This document shows, piece after piece, positions 33,568 through 41,933 of a stretch of 64,000 nucleotides of DNA. The DNA lies in the NCBI RefSeq assembly GCF_019504385.1, contig NZ_CP080590.1, positions 1,840,001 to 1,904,000 on the forward strand, written 5' to 3'. This stretch comes from Devosia salina (lineage in GTDB: Bacteria > Pseudomonadota > Alphaproteobacteria > Rhizobiales > Devosiaceae). How positions within the stretch are numbered: the stretch's first letter is position 1; every line of letters begins with the position of its first letter. The notes under the pieces are model-generated. The model saw only the letters and a list, made by a program, of their open reading frames with translations. It was not told where the DNA came from and did not search any database. The translations under genes were made by a program, and so were the position numbers.

Positions 33568-34308
33568 ATGATCAAACGAATTGCCCTTTCCGCCTTTGCT
33601 TTGCTGATCTCGTTCGTTCCCGCCCATGCGGAGGGCGAAGGAACAGCCGTGGGCGTCAATCCCGATGCGCTGTCCCGCCGGGGGTCCGCCGAACGCGTCC
33701 TTGTCGTCGGCGCCGACGTTTCGGTGGGCGACAGGATCGTCACCGGCCCCTCGGGAAATGTGCAACTGCTATTCGACGACCAGACAAGACTGGTCGTTGG
33801 CCCTCGCAGCACGCTGGAGATCGAGACCTATCTGCTCAATGGTAGCGGCGCGGACAAGTTTGCGATCAATGCCCTTGCCGGGACCTTCCGCTTCATATCC
33901 GGTCACAGCCCCAAATCTGCCTATTCCATCAACACCCCGACCGCTTCGATTGCCGTACGCGGCACCATGTTCGACCTGTCTGTCGCCAGCAACTATACTG
34001 TGACCATGCTCTATCAAGGTGCCTTGTCCGTGTGTCGCGGGCCCAATTGCGTGCAACTAACCAAGCGGTGCGACATTGGTGAGGTCAATGGCAACGACAC
34101 GGCCTTGCTGGGCTGGTCGGCGCCATCCCATACCTCGCTGGCCAGGCTGTTTCCCCTGGCCAATATCCAGTCCGCGTTCGAAAGGGAGTTCAGGATCGCC
34201 GGCGCCCAGGCATGTCTTGCCCCACCCGATTCTGAAGCCAAGCAATTCATCTCGGACAACCTGGGAAAAGAAGACCAGGTCTGCGCCTACCCATTTGCCA
34301 ATTGCTGA
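33568..34308 (+). CDS. FecR-domain secreted protein
   Basis: A 246-aa protein with signal peptide (MIKRIALSAFALLISFVPAHA) and a FecR domain (about residues 40-150: VSVGDRIVTGPSGNVQLLFD, AGTFRFISGH, INTPTASIAVRGT). Unlike sigma-regulator FecR proteins it has no cytoplasmic or membrane part and no sigma gene nearby. Four cysteines (about 160-180) and two at the C-terminus (CAYPFANC) suggest disulfides in the periplasm. Related periplasmic FecR proteins are surface or matrix components. Confidence 0.82.
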   Translation: MIKRIALSAFALLISFVPAHAEGEGTAVGVNPDALSRRGSAERVLVVGADVSVGDRIVTGPSGNVQLLFDDQTRLVVGPRSTLEIETYLLNGSGADKFAINALAGTFRFISGHSPKSAYSINTPTASIAVRGTMFDLSVASNYTVTMLYQGALSVCRGPNCVQLTKRCDIGEVNGNDTALLGWSAPSHTSLARLFPLANIQSAFEREFRIAGAQACLAPPDSEAKQFISDNLGKEDQVCAYPFANC

Positions 34309-34399
34309 CGGCTATCAATGGTCGACGTCACCCGCTTCGAATGGGCTGAGAAAATCGGCTTGGCTTGCCTATGCGGGACCGGCCGGGAAGTGAACAAGC

Positions 34400-35215
34400 G
34401 TGCCTGACACCCAGGATCCAGAAGCACCCGATGCCGCTCAGCGCGGCACGATCGACCGTCTCCGCTCAAAACTGCGGACTCTCTACCATGGGCAATCCGC
34501 CAAGGCCCTGCGCTTCCAGACGATTATCCTCGTGCTGGACCTGGCGATCATCGCCTTCTTCATTGCGACACCCCTTCTGCGCAATAGCGAGACCTTCCTC
34601 TGGATCGACTACTCCATCGCAGCGCTGTTGGCGCTCGACCTTCTCGCCCGCGGTTTGGCGGCGTCCCATCCCGCGCGCTGGCTGCGGCAACTGCCGGTCA
34701 TCATCGACATCTTCATCCTGGTGACGCTGCTGGCCCCGACCTGGCTTTTCAACCTCGGCTTCCTGCGTATCCTGCGCTTGTGGACGCTGACCCGCACCAG
34801 CCTGGTCTGGCGCCCGCTGGAAAAGCGCGGACTGGGTGAGTACCGCGAAACCATACAGGCCGTCATCAATCTGCTGGTGTTCATCTTCGTGGTGACGGGC
34901 TTCGTCTATACCGCCTTCGCGCATCGCGAATCCGGCATTGCTGGCTATGTCGATGCGCTCTACTTCACCGTCACCACCATGACCACTACCGGCTTTGGCG
35001 ACATCATCCTGCCGGGCACGTTCGGCAAGCTCACCGCGATTGTCGTCATGATTATCGGCATCTCGCTGTTTGTTCGATTGGCGCAGCTTATCTTCCGGCC
35101 GGCGAAGGTGACCTTCCCCTGCCCCCAATGCGGCCTCAAGCGGCATGATCCCGACGCCGTGCACTGCAAGGCCTGTGGGCACCTGCTCAACATTCCGGAC
35201 GAGGGCGAAGGCTGA
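34400..35215 (+). CDS. Potassium channel family protein with zinc ribbon
   Basis: A 271-aa ion channel with six-helix, voltage-gated-like topology (helices about 38-215). The selectivity filter is TTMTTTGFGDI near residue 195 (TTGFGD, potassium type). The fourth segment, LRILRLWTLTRTSLVW, has spaced arginines like a voltage sensor. The C-terminus is a zinc ribbon, CPQCGL ... CKACGH. GTG start at 34400. The gene is independent of the kdp/ktr island but adds a third potassium pathway. Confidence 0.88.
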   Translation: MPDTQDPEAPDAAQRGTIDRLRSKLRTLYHGQSAKALRFQTIILVLDLAIIAFFIATPLLRNSETFLWIDYSIAALLALDLLARGLAASHPARWLRQLPVIIDIFILVTLLAPTWLFNLGFLRILRLWTLTRTSLVWRPLEKRGLGEYRETIQAVINLLVFIFVVTGFVYTAFAHRESGIAGYVDALYFTVTTMTTTGFGDIILPGTFGKLTAIVVMIIGISLFVRLAQLIFRPAKVTFPCPQCGLKRHDPDAVHCKACGHLLNIPDEGEG

Positions 35216-35220
35216 CGCCC

Positions 35221-37935
35221 CTACCCCGCCATGGCCTGTTTGACCACGGGAAGGCGCACCCGGAAGCATGCGCCAGGCAGGGGTCCGGGCACCAGTTCAA
35301 GCGACCCGTTCATGCGTGCGATGATCTGCCGGCTGATGGCGAGCCCCAGACCGGCACCCCCCTGGTCCCCGCCTCCCTCGACACCACGCCAGAACTTCTC
35401 GAAGATAAGCTTGCGATCGGCCTTCGAGATACCCGGGCCATTGTCGGCGACATCAACGACAAATTGCCCCGCGCGGACGGTCGAGGTAACGCGCACCACC
35501 GGATCGTCCGCATCATTGTATTTGACCGCGTTCGAGATCAGGTTGATGAAAACCTGGCAGAGCCGGTCACCATCTCCCTCCACCATGGTCGTCTGCGCTC
35601 GCTCGCCGAATTCCACCCGCATGCCTTTCTGGCGCAGCAATGCGTCGCAGACGGCCACTGCGCGGTCGAGCGCGTCCTCGGCATCGACCGGCACGTTTTG
35701 CCAGTTGCGTTCGCCTCGCTCCAAGGCGCTGAGGTCCAGGATTTCGTCGAGCAACTTGGTCAGGCGCAGGCTCTCCTGATGAATGGTGGTGATGAACCGC
35801 TGCCGTTGGCTATCGTTGAGATCGCCCGGTTCCATGAGAATTTCCGAGAACGACCGAATGGAGGTCATCGGCGTGCGGACCTCATGACTGACCTGGCTCA
35901 GGAACTCATCCTTCTGGCTATCGAGTTCCCGAAGCTGCGCGTTGGCGTCCTCAAGCTTGCGTGCAGTAACCCTCAACTCGGCAGAGGTCTTTTCCAGCTC
36001 CTGGGAATATTCGATCACCTGCTGCGTCTCGTCGGCCATCTGCATCATTTCCTCGAGCGACACGTCGCCGCCGGCCACCACCTTTGAGAGCATGACATGG
36101 GCCGAGGCGGAACCGATCGACCCCGCGAGCTCCCGCTCCAGTCGGGAAATGAACTCCGGCGTCGGCTCTAGCAGTGCGGGCTCCACACCGCGCTCCTGAG
36201 CCGCCGCCTCGAACAGCGCAGCAGCACGCTTTTCCCCCATGACCCGCTCGGCCACGAAATAGAGATCATTGGCGGTCGCAGACCCAGGCACCAGCCCCCT
36301 GTGCTCGAAAGGACGCCGGCGGAAAACATCGACGAAAGCCGCCGCCTGTATGCGCTCAAGGGCAGACTGGTTCGATAGCAGCGAGCCGACGACCAGAAAG
36401 ACGGTGTTGAGCAGCAGGCTCCAGAAGACCGAATGCACCAGCGGATCGAGGCCGTTCAGCCCGAACAGGTTCTGCGGCCGCAGGAATCCGACCCCCCAAG
36501 GCCCGGCCTCCATCACCGAATAGACCCAGGGACTGACAGTCTCGAAACTGGGCAGGAACATGGTCCAGGCCCAAACCACAAAGCCGACGCCGATACCCGC
36601 GGCGGCGCCCCGCTGCGATGCCTCACGCCAATAGAGGCCCGCCAGCACGGCCGGCAGGAACTGCGCCACACCGGCAAATGAAATCAACCCTATGGGGGCC
36701 AGGGCGTCGTCTTCGGTGAAGGTGAAGTAGAGAAATCCCAGCGTCAGGATCAGCGCGATGGACACCCGGCGGCTAAGCAACAGCAGGCGTCGTACGCCCT
36801 GACCGTCGCCCTGACCGACATTGGACGAGCGCAGGATGATGGGCATGATGATGTGGTTCGAAACCATGATCGACAGCGCGATCGAAGCCACGATGATCAT
36901 TGAAGTAGCTGATGAAAAACCCCCGATAAAGGCAAGCAGCGCAATACCGGATTGCCCCGCGGAGAGGGGCAGCGTCAGCACGAACATATCCGGATTGGAC
37001 CCTTCGGGCATCGCGGTCATGCCATAGAGGGCAATGGGCAAAGTAAAGACGCTCATCAGCAGCAAATAGGCCGGAAAGGCCCATCCCGCCGTCCGCAAAT
37101 GGTCCTCGTTGGAGTTCTCGACCACCGTGATCTGGAACTGACGAGGCAGGCAGATGACCGCCGCCGCCGACAGCAGCGTCATGGCCACCCAGCGCGGTCC
37201 GAACGGATCCTGCTCGTAAATGGCTATGCCGGCGGCCTCGGCACCCCGGTACACCGCTTCGAAGCCGCCCCCGAGGCCGAAGGTTACGAATATGCCGACC
37301 GCGAGCAGTGCCGCCAGCTTCACCACCGCTTCAAAGGCAATGGCCGCGACCACGCCATGGTGCTGCTCCTTGGCATCGACATTGCGGGTGCCGAAAAGAA
37401 TGGTGAAAAGGGCCATGCCGGCGGCAATGCCAAACGCCAGGGCACCGTCATCGACGCCGGCCAGGCTGCCCCTGGCGCCTTCTGACGAGGCGGCCACAGC
37501 TTGAATCGATGCCGTAATGGCCTTCAACTGCAGGGCGATATAGGGCGTAATTCCGATCACCGCGATCAGCGTCACCAGCACGGCAAGCCTGCTGGACTTG
37601 CCGTATCGGGATGACAGCAGATCGGCGATGGAAGTGATGGCCTGCATGCGTCCGATGCGCACCAGCTTGCGCAGGATGAACCACCATCCCACGAACACGA
37701 TGGTGGGACCGAGATAGATCGTGAGGAACTCCAATCCTCCGCGTGCGGCGTTGCCGACTGCACCGTAAAAGGTCCAGCTGGTGCAATAGACCGAGATGGA
37801 GAGGGTGTAGACAGCCGGGGAACGAAGAAAGGACGATTGATTGGCGCGTGTATGCCGATCCCCGAAATAGGCCAGCACAAACAGCAGGCCGACATAGGCG
37901 ATGGCAGTGGCGATGACGAAATCGGCCGAGAGCAT
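35221..37935 (-). CDS. Sodium:solute symporter/histidine kinase fusion
   Basis: A 904-aa sensor. Residues 1-about 520 form an SSS-family symporter domain with 12-13 helices (YTLSISVYCTSWTFYGAVGN, GYFGDRH-like start); next is a short linker (STAC-like/coiled coil, about 560-675), HisKA with His684 in SHEVRTPMTS, and HATPase_c (NLISNAVKYND, VADNGPGI, GGAGLGLAIS). The architecture is that of CbrA/CrbS, sensors for carbon source or acetate. No receiver is attached; a separate receiver is two genes upstream. Its ATG overlaps the stop of the small membrane gene by 1 nt. Confidence 0.93.
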   Translation of the reverse strand: MLSADFVIATAIAYVGLLFVLAYFGDRHTRANQSSFLRSPAVYTLSISVYCTSWTFYGAVGNAARGGLEFLTIYLGPTIVFVGWWFILRKLVRIGRMQAITSIADLLSSRYGKSSRLAVLVTLIAVIGITPYIALQLKAITASIQAVAASSEGARGSLAGVDDGALAFGIAAGMALFTILFGTRNVDAKEQHHGVVAAIAFEAVVKLAALLAVGIFVTFGLGGGFEAVYRGAEAAGIAIYEQDPFGPRWVAMTLLSAAAVICLPRQFQITVVENSNEDHLRTAGWAFPAYLLLMSVFTLPIALYGMTAMPEGSNPDMFVLTLPLSAGQSGIALLAFIGGFSSATSMIIVASIALSIMVSNHIIMPIILRSSNVGQGDGQGVRRLLLLSRRVSIALILTLGFLYFTFTEDDALAPIGLISFAGVAQFLPAVLAGLYWREASQRGAAAGIGVGFVVWAWTMFLPSFETVSPWVYSVMEAGPWGVGFLRPQNLFGLNGLDPLVHSVFWSLLLNTVFLVVGSLLSNQSALERIQAAAFVDVFRRRPFEHRGLVPGSATANDLYFVAERVMGEKRAAALFEAAAQERGVEPALLEPTPEFISRLERELAGSIGSASAHVMLSKVVAGGDVSLEEMMQMADETQQVIEYSQELEKTSAELRVTARKLEDANAQLRELDSQKDEFLSQVSHEVRTPMTSIRSFSEILMEPGDLNDSQRQRFITTIHQESLRLTKLLDEILDLSALERGERNWQNVPVDAEDALDRAVAVCDALLRQKGMRVEFGERAQTTMVEGDGDRLCQVFINLISNAVKYNDADDPVVRVTSTVRAGQFVVDVADNGPGISKADRKLIFEKFWRGVEGGGDQGGAGLGLAISRQIIARMNGSLELVPGPLPGACFRVRLPVVKQAMAG

Positions 37936-38168
37936 CAGTCGTCCCTCTGGTGCCCGTCATCCTCAACGGCACGCGGAAGGTAGTGGGTCAGGATGGCCGT
38001 CCCGACCACCATGACGATCCATACGCCGAAGAGATAAAGCACGATTTGCGGCAGGCCGAAATGCAGCACCGGATGGTTGAAGATATAGACCAGGGGCGGC
38101 ACGATCAGCAGGGCGCTGAAGACCGCAAACACCAGCACGCCGCTGGTCAGCTTACGCCGATCCGTCAT
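37935..38168 (-). CDS. Small two-helix membrane protein of the SSS-kinase operon
   Basis: A 77-aa protein: MTDRRKLTSGVLVFAVFSAL, helix 1 (about 10-30), a short loop with NHPVLHFG, helix 2 (about 40-62) and an acidic tail (EDDGHQRDD). Similar small proteins accompany sodium/solute symporters as possible subunits. Its start lies inside the receiver gene (17-nt overlap), and its stop overlaps the kinase start. The strict coupling suggests a subunit of the sensor's transport domain. Confidence 0.78.
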   Translation of the reverse strand: MTDRRKLTSGVLVFAVFSALLIVPPLVYIFNHPVLHFGLPQIVLYLFGVWIVMVVGTAILTHYLPRAVEDDGHQRDD

Positions 38169-38535
38169 TTTCGCCCAGCAACTGGCGCACAGCGCCCACC
38201 ACTTCAGCGTTGGAGTAGGGCTTGGTCACGAAGCCGTCCGCGCCCAGTTCCTCGGCAATGCGCCGGTCCTGTTGCTGGCCCTTCGCTGTCAGGATCAGTA
38301 CCGGCAGGTCCCGGGTTTCTTCGTCGGACCGCAACTGTTTCAGAACATCAAAGCCGCTGCGCCTCGGCAACATCACATCGAGCACAAGCACCCGCGGTCG
38401 GTTCCGCCGCACCCTTTCGAGCACCGCCTCACCATCCGTGACCGATTCGATGTTCCAGCCCGCGCGACGCAGGATGAAGTCCAGCGACTCCAGAATGCTT
38501 GGCTCATCTTCGGCGATCAGAACATCGACAGCCAA
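38152..38535 (-). CDS. Stand-alone receiver-domain response regulator
   Basis: A 127-aa CheY-like protein with only a receiver domain: acidic pair in VLIAEDEPSILES, phospho-acceptor Asp about 52 in VLVLDVMLPRRSG, Thr in LILTAKG and Lys in GFVTKPYSN. No output domain. Start at TTG 38535 after GGGGGAA; an in-frame longer frame is open but unlike the family. It probably carries phosphate from the SSS-kinase to another protein. It is 58 nt downstream of the XRE regulator gene and overlaps the small membrane gene. Confidence 0.88.
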   Translation of the reverse strand: MAVDVLIAEDEPSILESLDFILRRAGWNIESVTDGEAVLERVRRNRPRVLVLDVMLPRRSGFDVLKQLRSDEETRDLPVLILTAKGQQQDRRIAEELGADGFVTKPYSNAEVVGAVRQLLGENDGSA

Positions 38536-38593
38536 AATTCCCCCCGGATCGATCCGCGGTCTCCCCTCCGCGGATGCCGACACTAAATCGCAA

Positions 38594-40222
38594 TCAGCCC
38601 CGCTCGCCAAGCGCAAATCCCTTGGGAACGAGTGCCGCGTGCAAATCCGACCGACCCGGCATCGGCGCAAGAGGCTCTTCCTGCCGGCTTGAACAGTCCG
38701 ACCGCGTACACAATCGGCAGGTCGGCCCCACGCGAACGTCGGCGTCGGTATCGGCCAGGTTGAGACCCTGCGCATAGACTGTCTGGTCCGCGTGCAGAAC
38801 ATTGCAGGCCAGCATTACCGAGGCCATGACAGGTGGTTCGTTAAAAGCCGCGGCTCGACGTTGCACCGTACGGGCGACGAATAAATAGCGTGAGCCATCG
38901 GAAAACCGCACGACCTGCCGCAGCGGCATGTCTGGGGTGCGGAATGCACCGTAGATGGCCCAGAGGGGACATGCATGCCCCGAATATGGCAGGAGAAGTC
39001 CCGGCAGCGGAAAGTGCTTGGTCAGCCGACCAGCGGGGTCCGAGCGTAGAAACCCGAATGGAACCCCTTCTTGCCCAGGTCGCCGCAGGGACACGAGGCG
39101 GTGGGCCACCTGTTCATAGCTCGCATTATAGGCCTGCCGCAGCTGGTCAATGTCGTATTGCACGCCTACTGCCGCTTCGAGGAAGCTCGAATATGGGAAT
39201 ACCATGGCCCCGGCCAGGTAGGCCCCCAGGGCCCGACGGGCCAGCCGTTCCGCGGTGGGTGACGCCAACGCTGCCTTTTGCAGCTCCGCCTCGATGACAT
39301 CGCCGGCGGCCACTTCACCATAGAGCCGGGCCAGCTGGAACTGCCGGGTCGCCAACGTCGTCGCTCCCTGGAGCCACATCGTCGCAATTTCGGGAACATA
39401 GCGATACTGGCCGGGATAGTCCGCTGCTCCACCGGGCGGCTTGCCACCAATCAGGATCTTGATGCCGAAGCGACGCTCCAAAATATCGCTCAGCGCGCGC
39501 AGGCCGAATGGCCCCTCCGCCTCGATATCCCCCCGCAATTGCAACGCCGCCTCTTCCAGCGCCGGGAAGTAATTGGCCTGCTCTACCAGCAGATCGTCGA
39601 TCTCGCGCGCTGGAGAGATGCTGCGACGGCTGGCGCTCACATTCTCGAAGTGCCCGATCAGGTTCCGCGCGACCGCTCCCAGATTGCGCGTTTCACGGCC
39701 GATCGAGGATACGAAGCGTGCCCGCTCCGCTTCGGCAAGATCCGTCACGTCCTCGAGAATTTCCGCGCTCGAGCGAATGGCCGTCACCCCGGAAAGCACC
39801 TGGTGCAGCATTTGCCCAAGCAACGGATCGGATCGCAGACGATCCGCATATGCATCGGCATTGGCCACCGCATCCGAATAGGCCCGATGCAATCGCGCAA
39901 GAGCCGTCGCGCTGGCCGGATACTGCGCCACCAGTTGCCGACGCTCGTCAGGCTGAAAAGGCAGAGACTCAACCATGGGATCGGCATAGGCCTCTTCGAG
40001 GTCCTGCAGCAGCTTTTGCTCCGCCTGGCCGGTCAGGTCATCGATGTTGATGTTCAGATGCAGCGCGACACGCTGCAACAAGGCGCCGCCGACATCGCGC
40101 TTATTGTTCTCGATCAGGTTTAGATAGCTCGGCGAAATACCCACCAGGCGCGCGAGCGCTGCCTGGGAAATCCGCAGCGATTTCCGCCTGTTGCTGATGC
40201 GGAACCCGATTGGCGCGCGCAT
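38594..40222 (-). CDS. XRE/ScfR-type short-chain acyl regulator with inserted helical domain
   Basis: A 542-aa regulator. Residues 6-62 are an XRE helix-turn-helix (LVGISPSYLNLIENNKR), the rest a ScfR/RamB-like IrrE-related and DUF2083 region ending in the cysteine group CRLCTRSDC (502-510). The family governs short-chain fatty acid, propionate or acetate metabolism and is usually about 470 aa. The extra length falls at about 133-195, LLGQMLHQVLSGVTAIRSSA then EILEDVTDLAEAERARFVSS, which looks like a histidine-kinase dimerisation (HisKA) hairpin with a histidine at 140. First gene of an operon with the receiver and SSS-kinase. Confidence 0.88.
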   Translation of the reverse strand: MRAPIGFRISNRRKSLRISQAALARLVGISPSYLNLIENNKRDVGGALLQRVALHLNINIDDLTGQAEQKLLQDLEEAYADPMVESLPFQPDERRQLVAQYPASATALARLHRAYSDAVANADAYADRLRSDPLLGQMLHQVLSGVTAIRSSAEILEDVTDLAEAERARFVSSIGRETRNLGAVARNLIGHFENVSASRRSISPAREIDDLLVEQANYFPALEEAALQLRGDIEAEGPFGLRALSDILERRFGIKILIGGKPPGGAADYPGQYRYVPEIATMWLQGATTLATRQFQLARLYGEVAAGDVIEAELQKAALASPTAERLARRALGAYLAGAMVFPYSSFLEAAVGVQYDIDQLRQAYNASYEQVAHRLVSLRRPGQEGVPFGFLRSDPAGRLTKHFPLPGLLLPYSGHACPLWAIYGAFRTPDMPLRQVVRFSDGSRYLFVARTVQRRAAAFNEPPVMASVMLACNVLHADQTVYAQGLNLADTDADVRVGPTCRLCTRSDCSSRQEEPLAPMPGRSDLHAALVPKGFALGERG

Positions 40223-40256
40223 TCCGACCCTCCTCCCGGTCAGCCTCGTGTCAACG

Positions 40257-40317
40257 AATTTACATCATCACCACAAGAACAGATCAACTATTTACAAATT
40301 CCTTCAGTAATTACAAT
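40257..40317. promoter_or_regulatory. AT-rich operator region between regulator and ABC genes
   Basis: Three related words occur: AATTTACATC (40257-40266), ATTTACAAAT (40290-40299) and TAATTACAAT (40308-40317). The middle one is nearly palindromic and resembles the TTTGCAAA-like sites of RamB-type regulators. On the minus strand TTGAAA, an 18-nt spacer and TGTAAT near 40314-40343 could be the promoter of the regulator operon. Site assignment to the XRE regulator is inference. Confidence 0.4.
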
Positions 40318-40412
40318 GGCCTATTGCTGTCATTTTCAATTATGACGAATACTGGGCAGGCGGTGAGCGATCGGCAATGTATCGATGGCCCCGCGCCATA
40401 AGGAGGAGATCG

Positions 40413-41771
40413 ATGACACTTTTGAAGCGCGGGCTGACCCGCCGCAGGGTTCTGCAGACCGGCATGGCCGGCATTATCGGTTCGGGCGTCGCCCCCATGA
40501 TGTTCACCCGGGGAGCCTGGGCGCAGGAGTTCTGCAACAACCCCACGGGTGACACCGTCACCCTCGGCCTGAACCTGCCCCTGACCGGCGCCTATGCCGA
40601 AGAAGGCGCAGACGAACAGAAGGCCTATGAACTCGCCATCGCCCACCTCAATGGTGAAGGGGATGGCGGGCTGATCAATGTGCTGACCCCGTCCGCCCTC
40701 AAGGGCAACGGCATTCTTGGCAAGAAGGTCGCTTATGTGACCTCCGACAGCCAGACCAAGTCGGACGTGGCCCGCGCTGGGGCCACCCGCATGATCGAAC
40801 GCGATGGCGCCATCATGATCACCGGCGGTTCGTCCTCCGGCGAGGCTGTCGCCGTGCAGGGTCTCTGCCAGGAGATGGGTGTCATCTTCATGGCCGGCCT
40901 GACGCATTCCAATGACACCACCGGCAAGGATAAGCGACGCTACGGCTTCCGCCATTTCTTCAATGCCTATCAGTCCGGCGTGGCCCTCGGCCCGGTTCTG
41001 GCTGACGCCTATGGCACCGATCGGCGCGCCTACCACCTGACCGCCGACTACACCTGGGGCTGGACCCAGGAGGAGTCGATCAAGAACGCTACCGAGGCTC
41101 TTGGTTGGCAGACCGTGGAGGCCGTCCGCACGCCCCTGGGCGCTGGCGACTTCTCGCAGTTCCTCACACCAGTGCTGAACTCGGGCGCCGACGTCCTCAT
41201 CCTCAACCACTACGGCAACGACATGGTGAACTCGCTGACCCAGGCGGTGCAGTTCGGCATGCGTGACCGCCAGGCGAATGGCAAGGATTTCCAGATCGTG
41301 GTCCCGCTGTTCTCCGAATTGATGGCCAAGGGTGCCGGCGAGAACATCAAAGGCATCTACGGTACGTCCAACTGGCACTGGAATCTCCAGGACCCCGGTT
41401 CGATCGCCTTCACCAAGTCGTTCGGCGCCGCCTATGGCTCCCCGCCGTCGCAGGCCGCACACACCTGCTACGTCCAGACCCTGCTCTATGCGGACGCGGT
41501 CGAGCGTGCCGGCACCTTCTATCCGCCCGAAGTCATCAAGGCGCTGGAAGGCTTCGAGTTCGACGGCATGGGCAATGGCCGCACTCTCTATCGCGCCGAG
41601 GACCACCAGTGCATGAAGTCCGTGCTAGTGGTGCAGGGCAATGACAACCCGACCAGCCAGTTCGACGTGCTCAACGTTGTCAAGGAAGTCGATCGCGACA
41701 CGGTCAACTACGATCCGGCGATCTTCGGCGGCGAGTTGGGCCCGGCAGAGCCGGCACCGCTCTGCGGCTAA
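40413..41771 (+). CDS. ABC transporter substrate-binding protein (branched-chain amino acid/amide type)
   Basis: A 452-aa periplasmic protein with a twin-arginine signal (LTRRRVLQTGMAG, cleavage near AWA-QEF at about residue 38). The mature part is a LivJ/UrtA/FmdD-like Peripla_BP fold, starting VTLGLNLPLTGAYAEEGADE. Cysteines at the N-terminus (EFCNNP), in CYVQTL and CMKSV, and the last two residues (CG) may form disulfides. A Tat signal for this class is less common than Sec. Start at ATG 40413 after AAGGAGGAG. First gene of the five-gene importer operon. Confidence 0.92.
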   Translation: MTLLKRGLTRRRVLQTGMAGIIGSGVAPMMFTRGAWAQEFCNNPTGDTVTLGLNLPLTGAYAEEGADEQKAYELAIAHLNGEGDGGLINVLTPSALKGNGILGKKVAYVTSDSQTKSDVARAGATRMIERDGAIMITGGSSSGEAVAVQGLCQEMGVIFMAGLTHSNDTTGKDKRRYGFRHFFNAYQSGVALGPVLADAYGTDRRAYHLTADYTWGWTQEESIKNATEALGWQTVEAVRTPLGAGDFSQFLTPVLNSGADVLILNHYGNDMVNSLTQAVQFGMRDRQANGKDFQIVVPLFSELMAKGAGENIKGIYGTSNWHWNLQDPGSIAFTKSFGAAYGSPPSQAAHTCYVQTLLYADAVERAGTFYPPEVIKALEGFEFDGMGNGRTLYRAEDHQCMKSVLVVQGNDNPTSQFDVLNVVKEVDRDTVNYDPAIFGGELGPAEPAPLCG

Positions 41772-41933
41772 CGCACTTCAGGGGCGAGGCGCAATCCTCG
41801 CCCCTTTCAGGCCAGCCAGCGCCCGGTGAGCCGGGCGCTCCCGGTTTTGCAATCGCATTTCTCGAGGTCTCCTGGGCCAGGAGTCGGCAAGTGCGCGATG
41901 ATCCAGCGATCATCGCTCCCAGCGGAGCATCAA

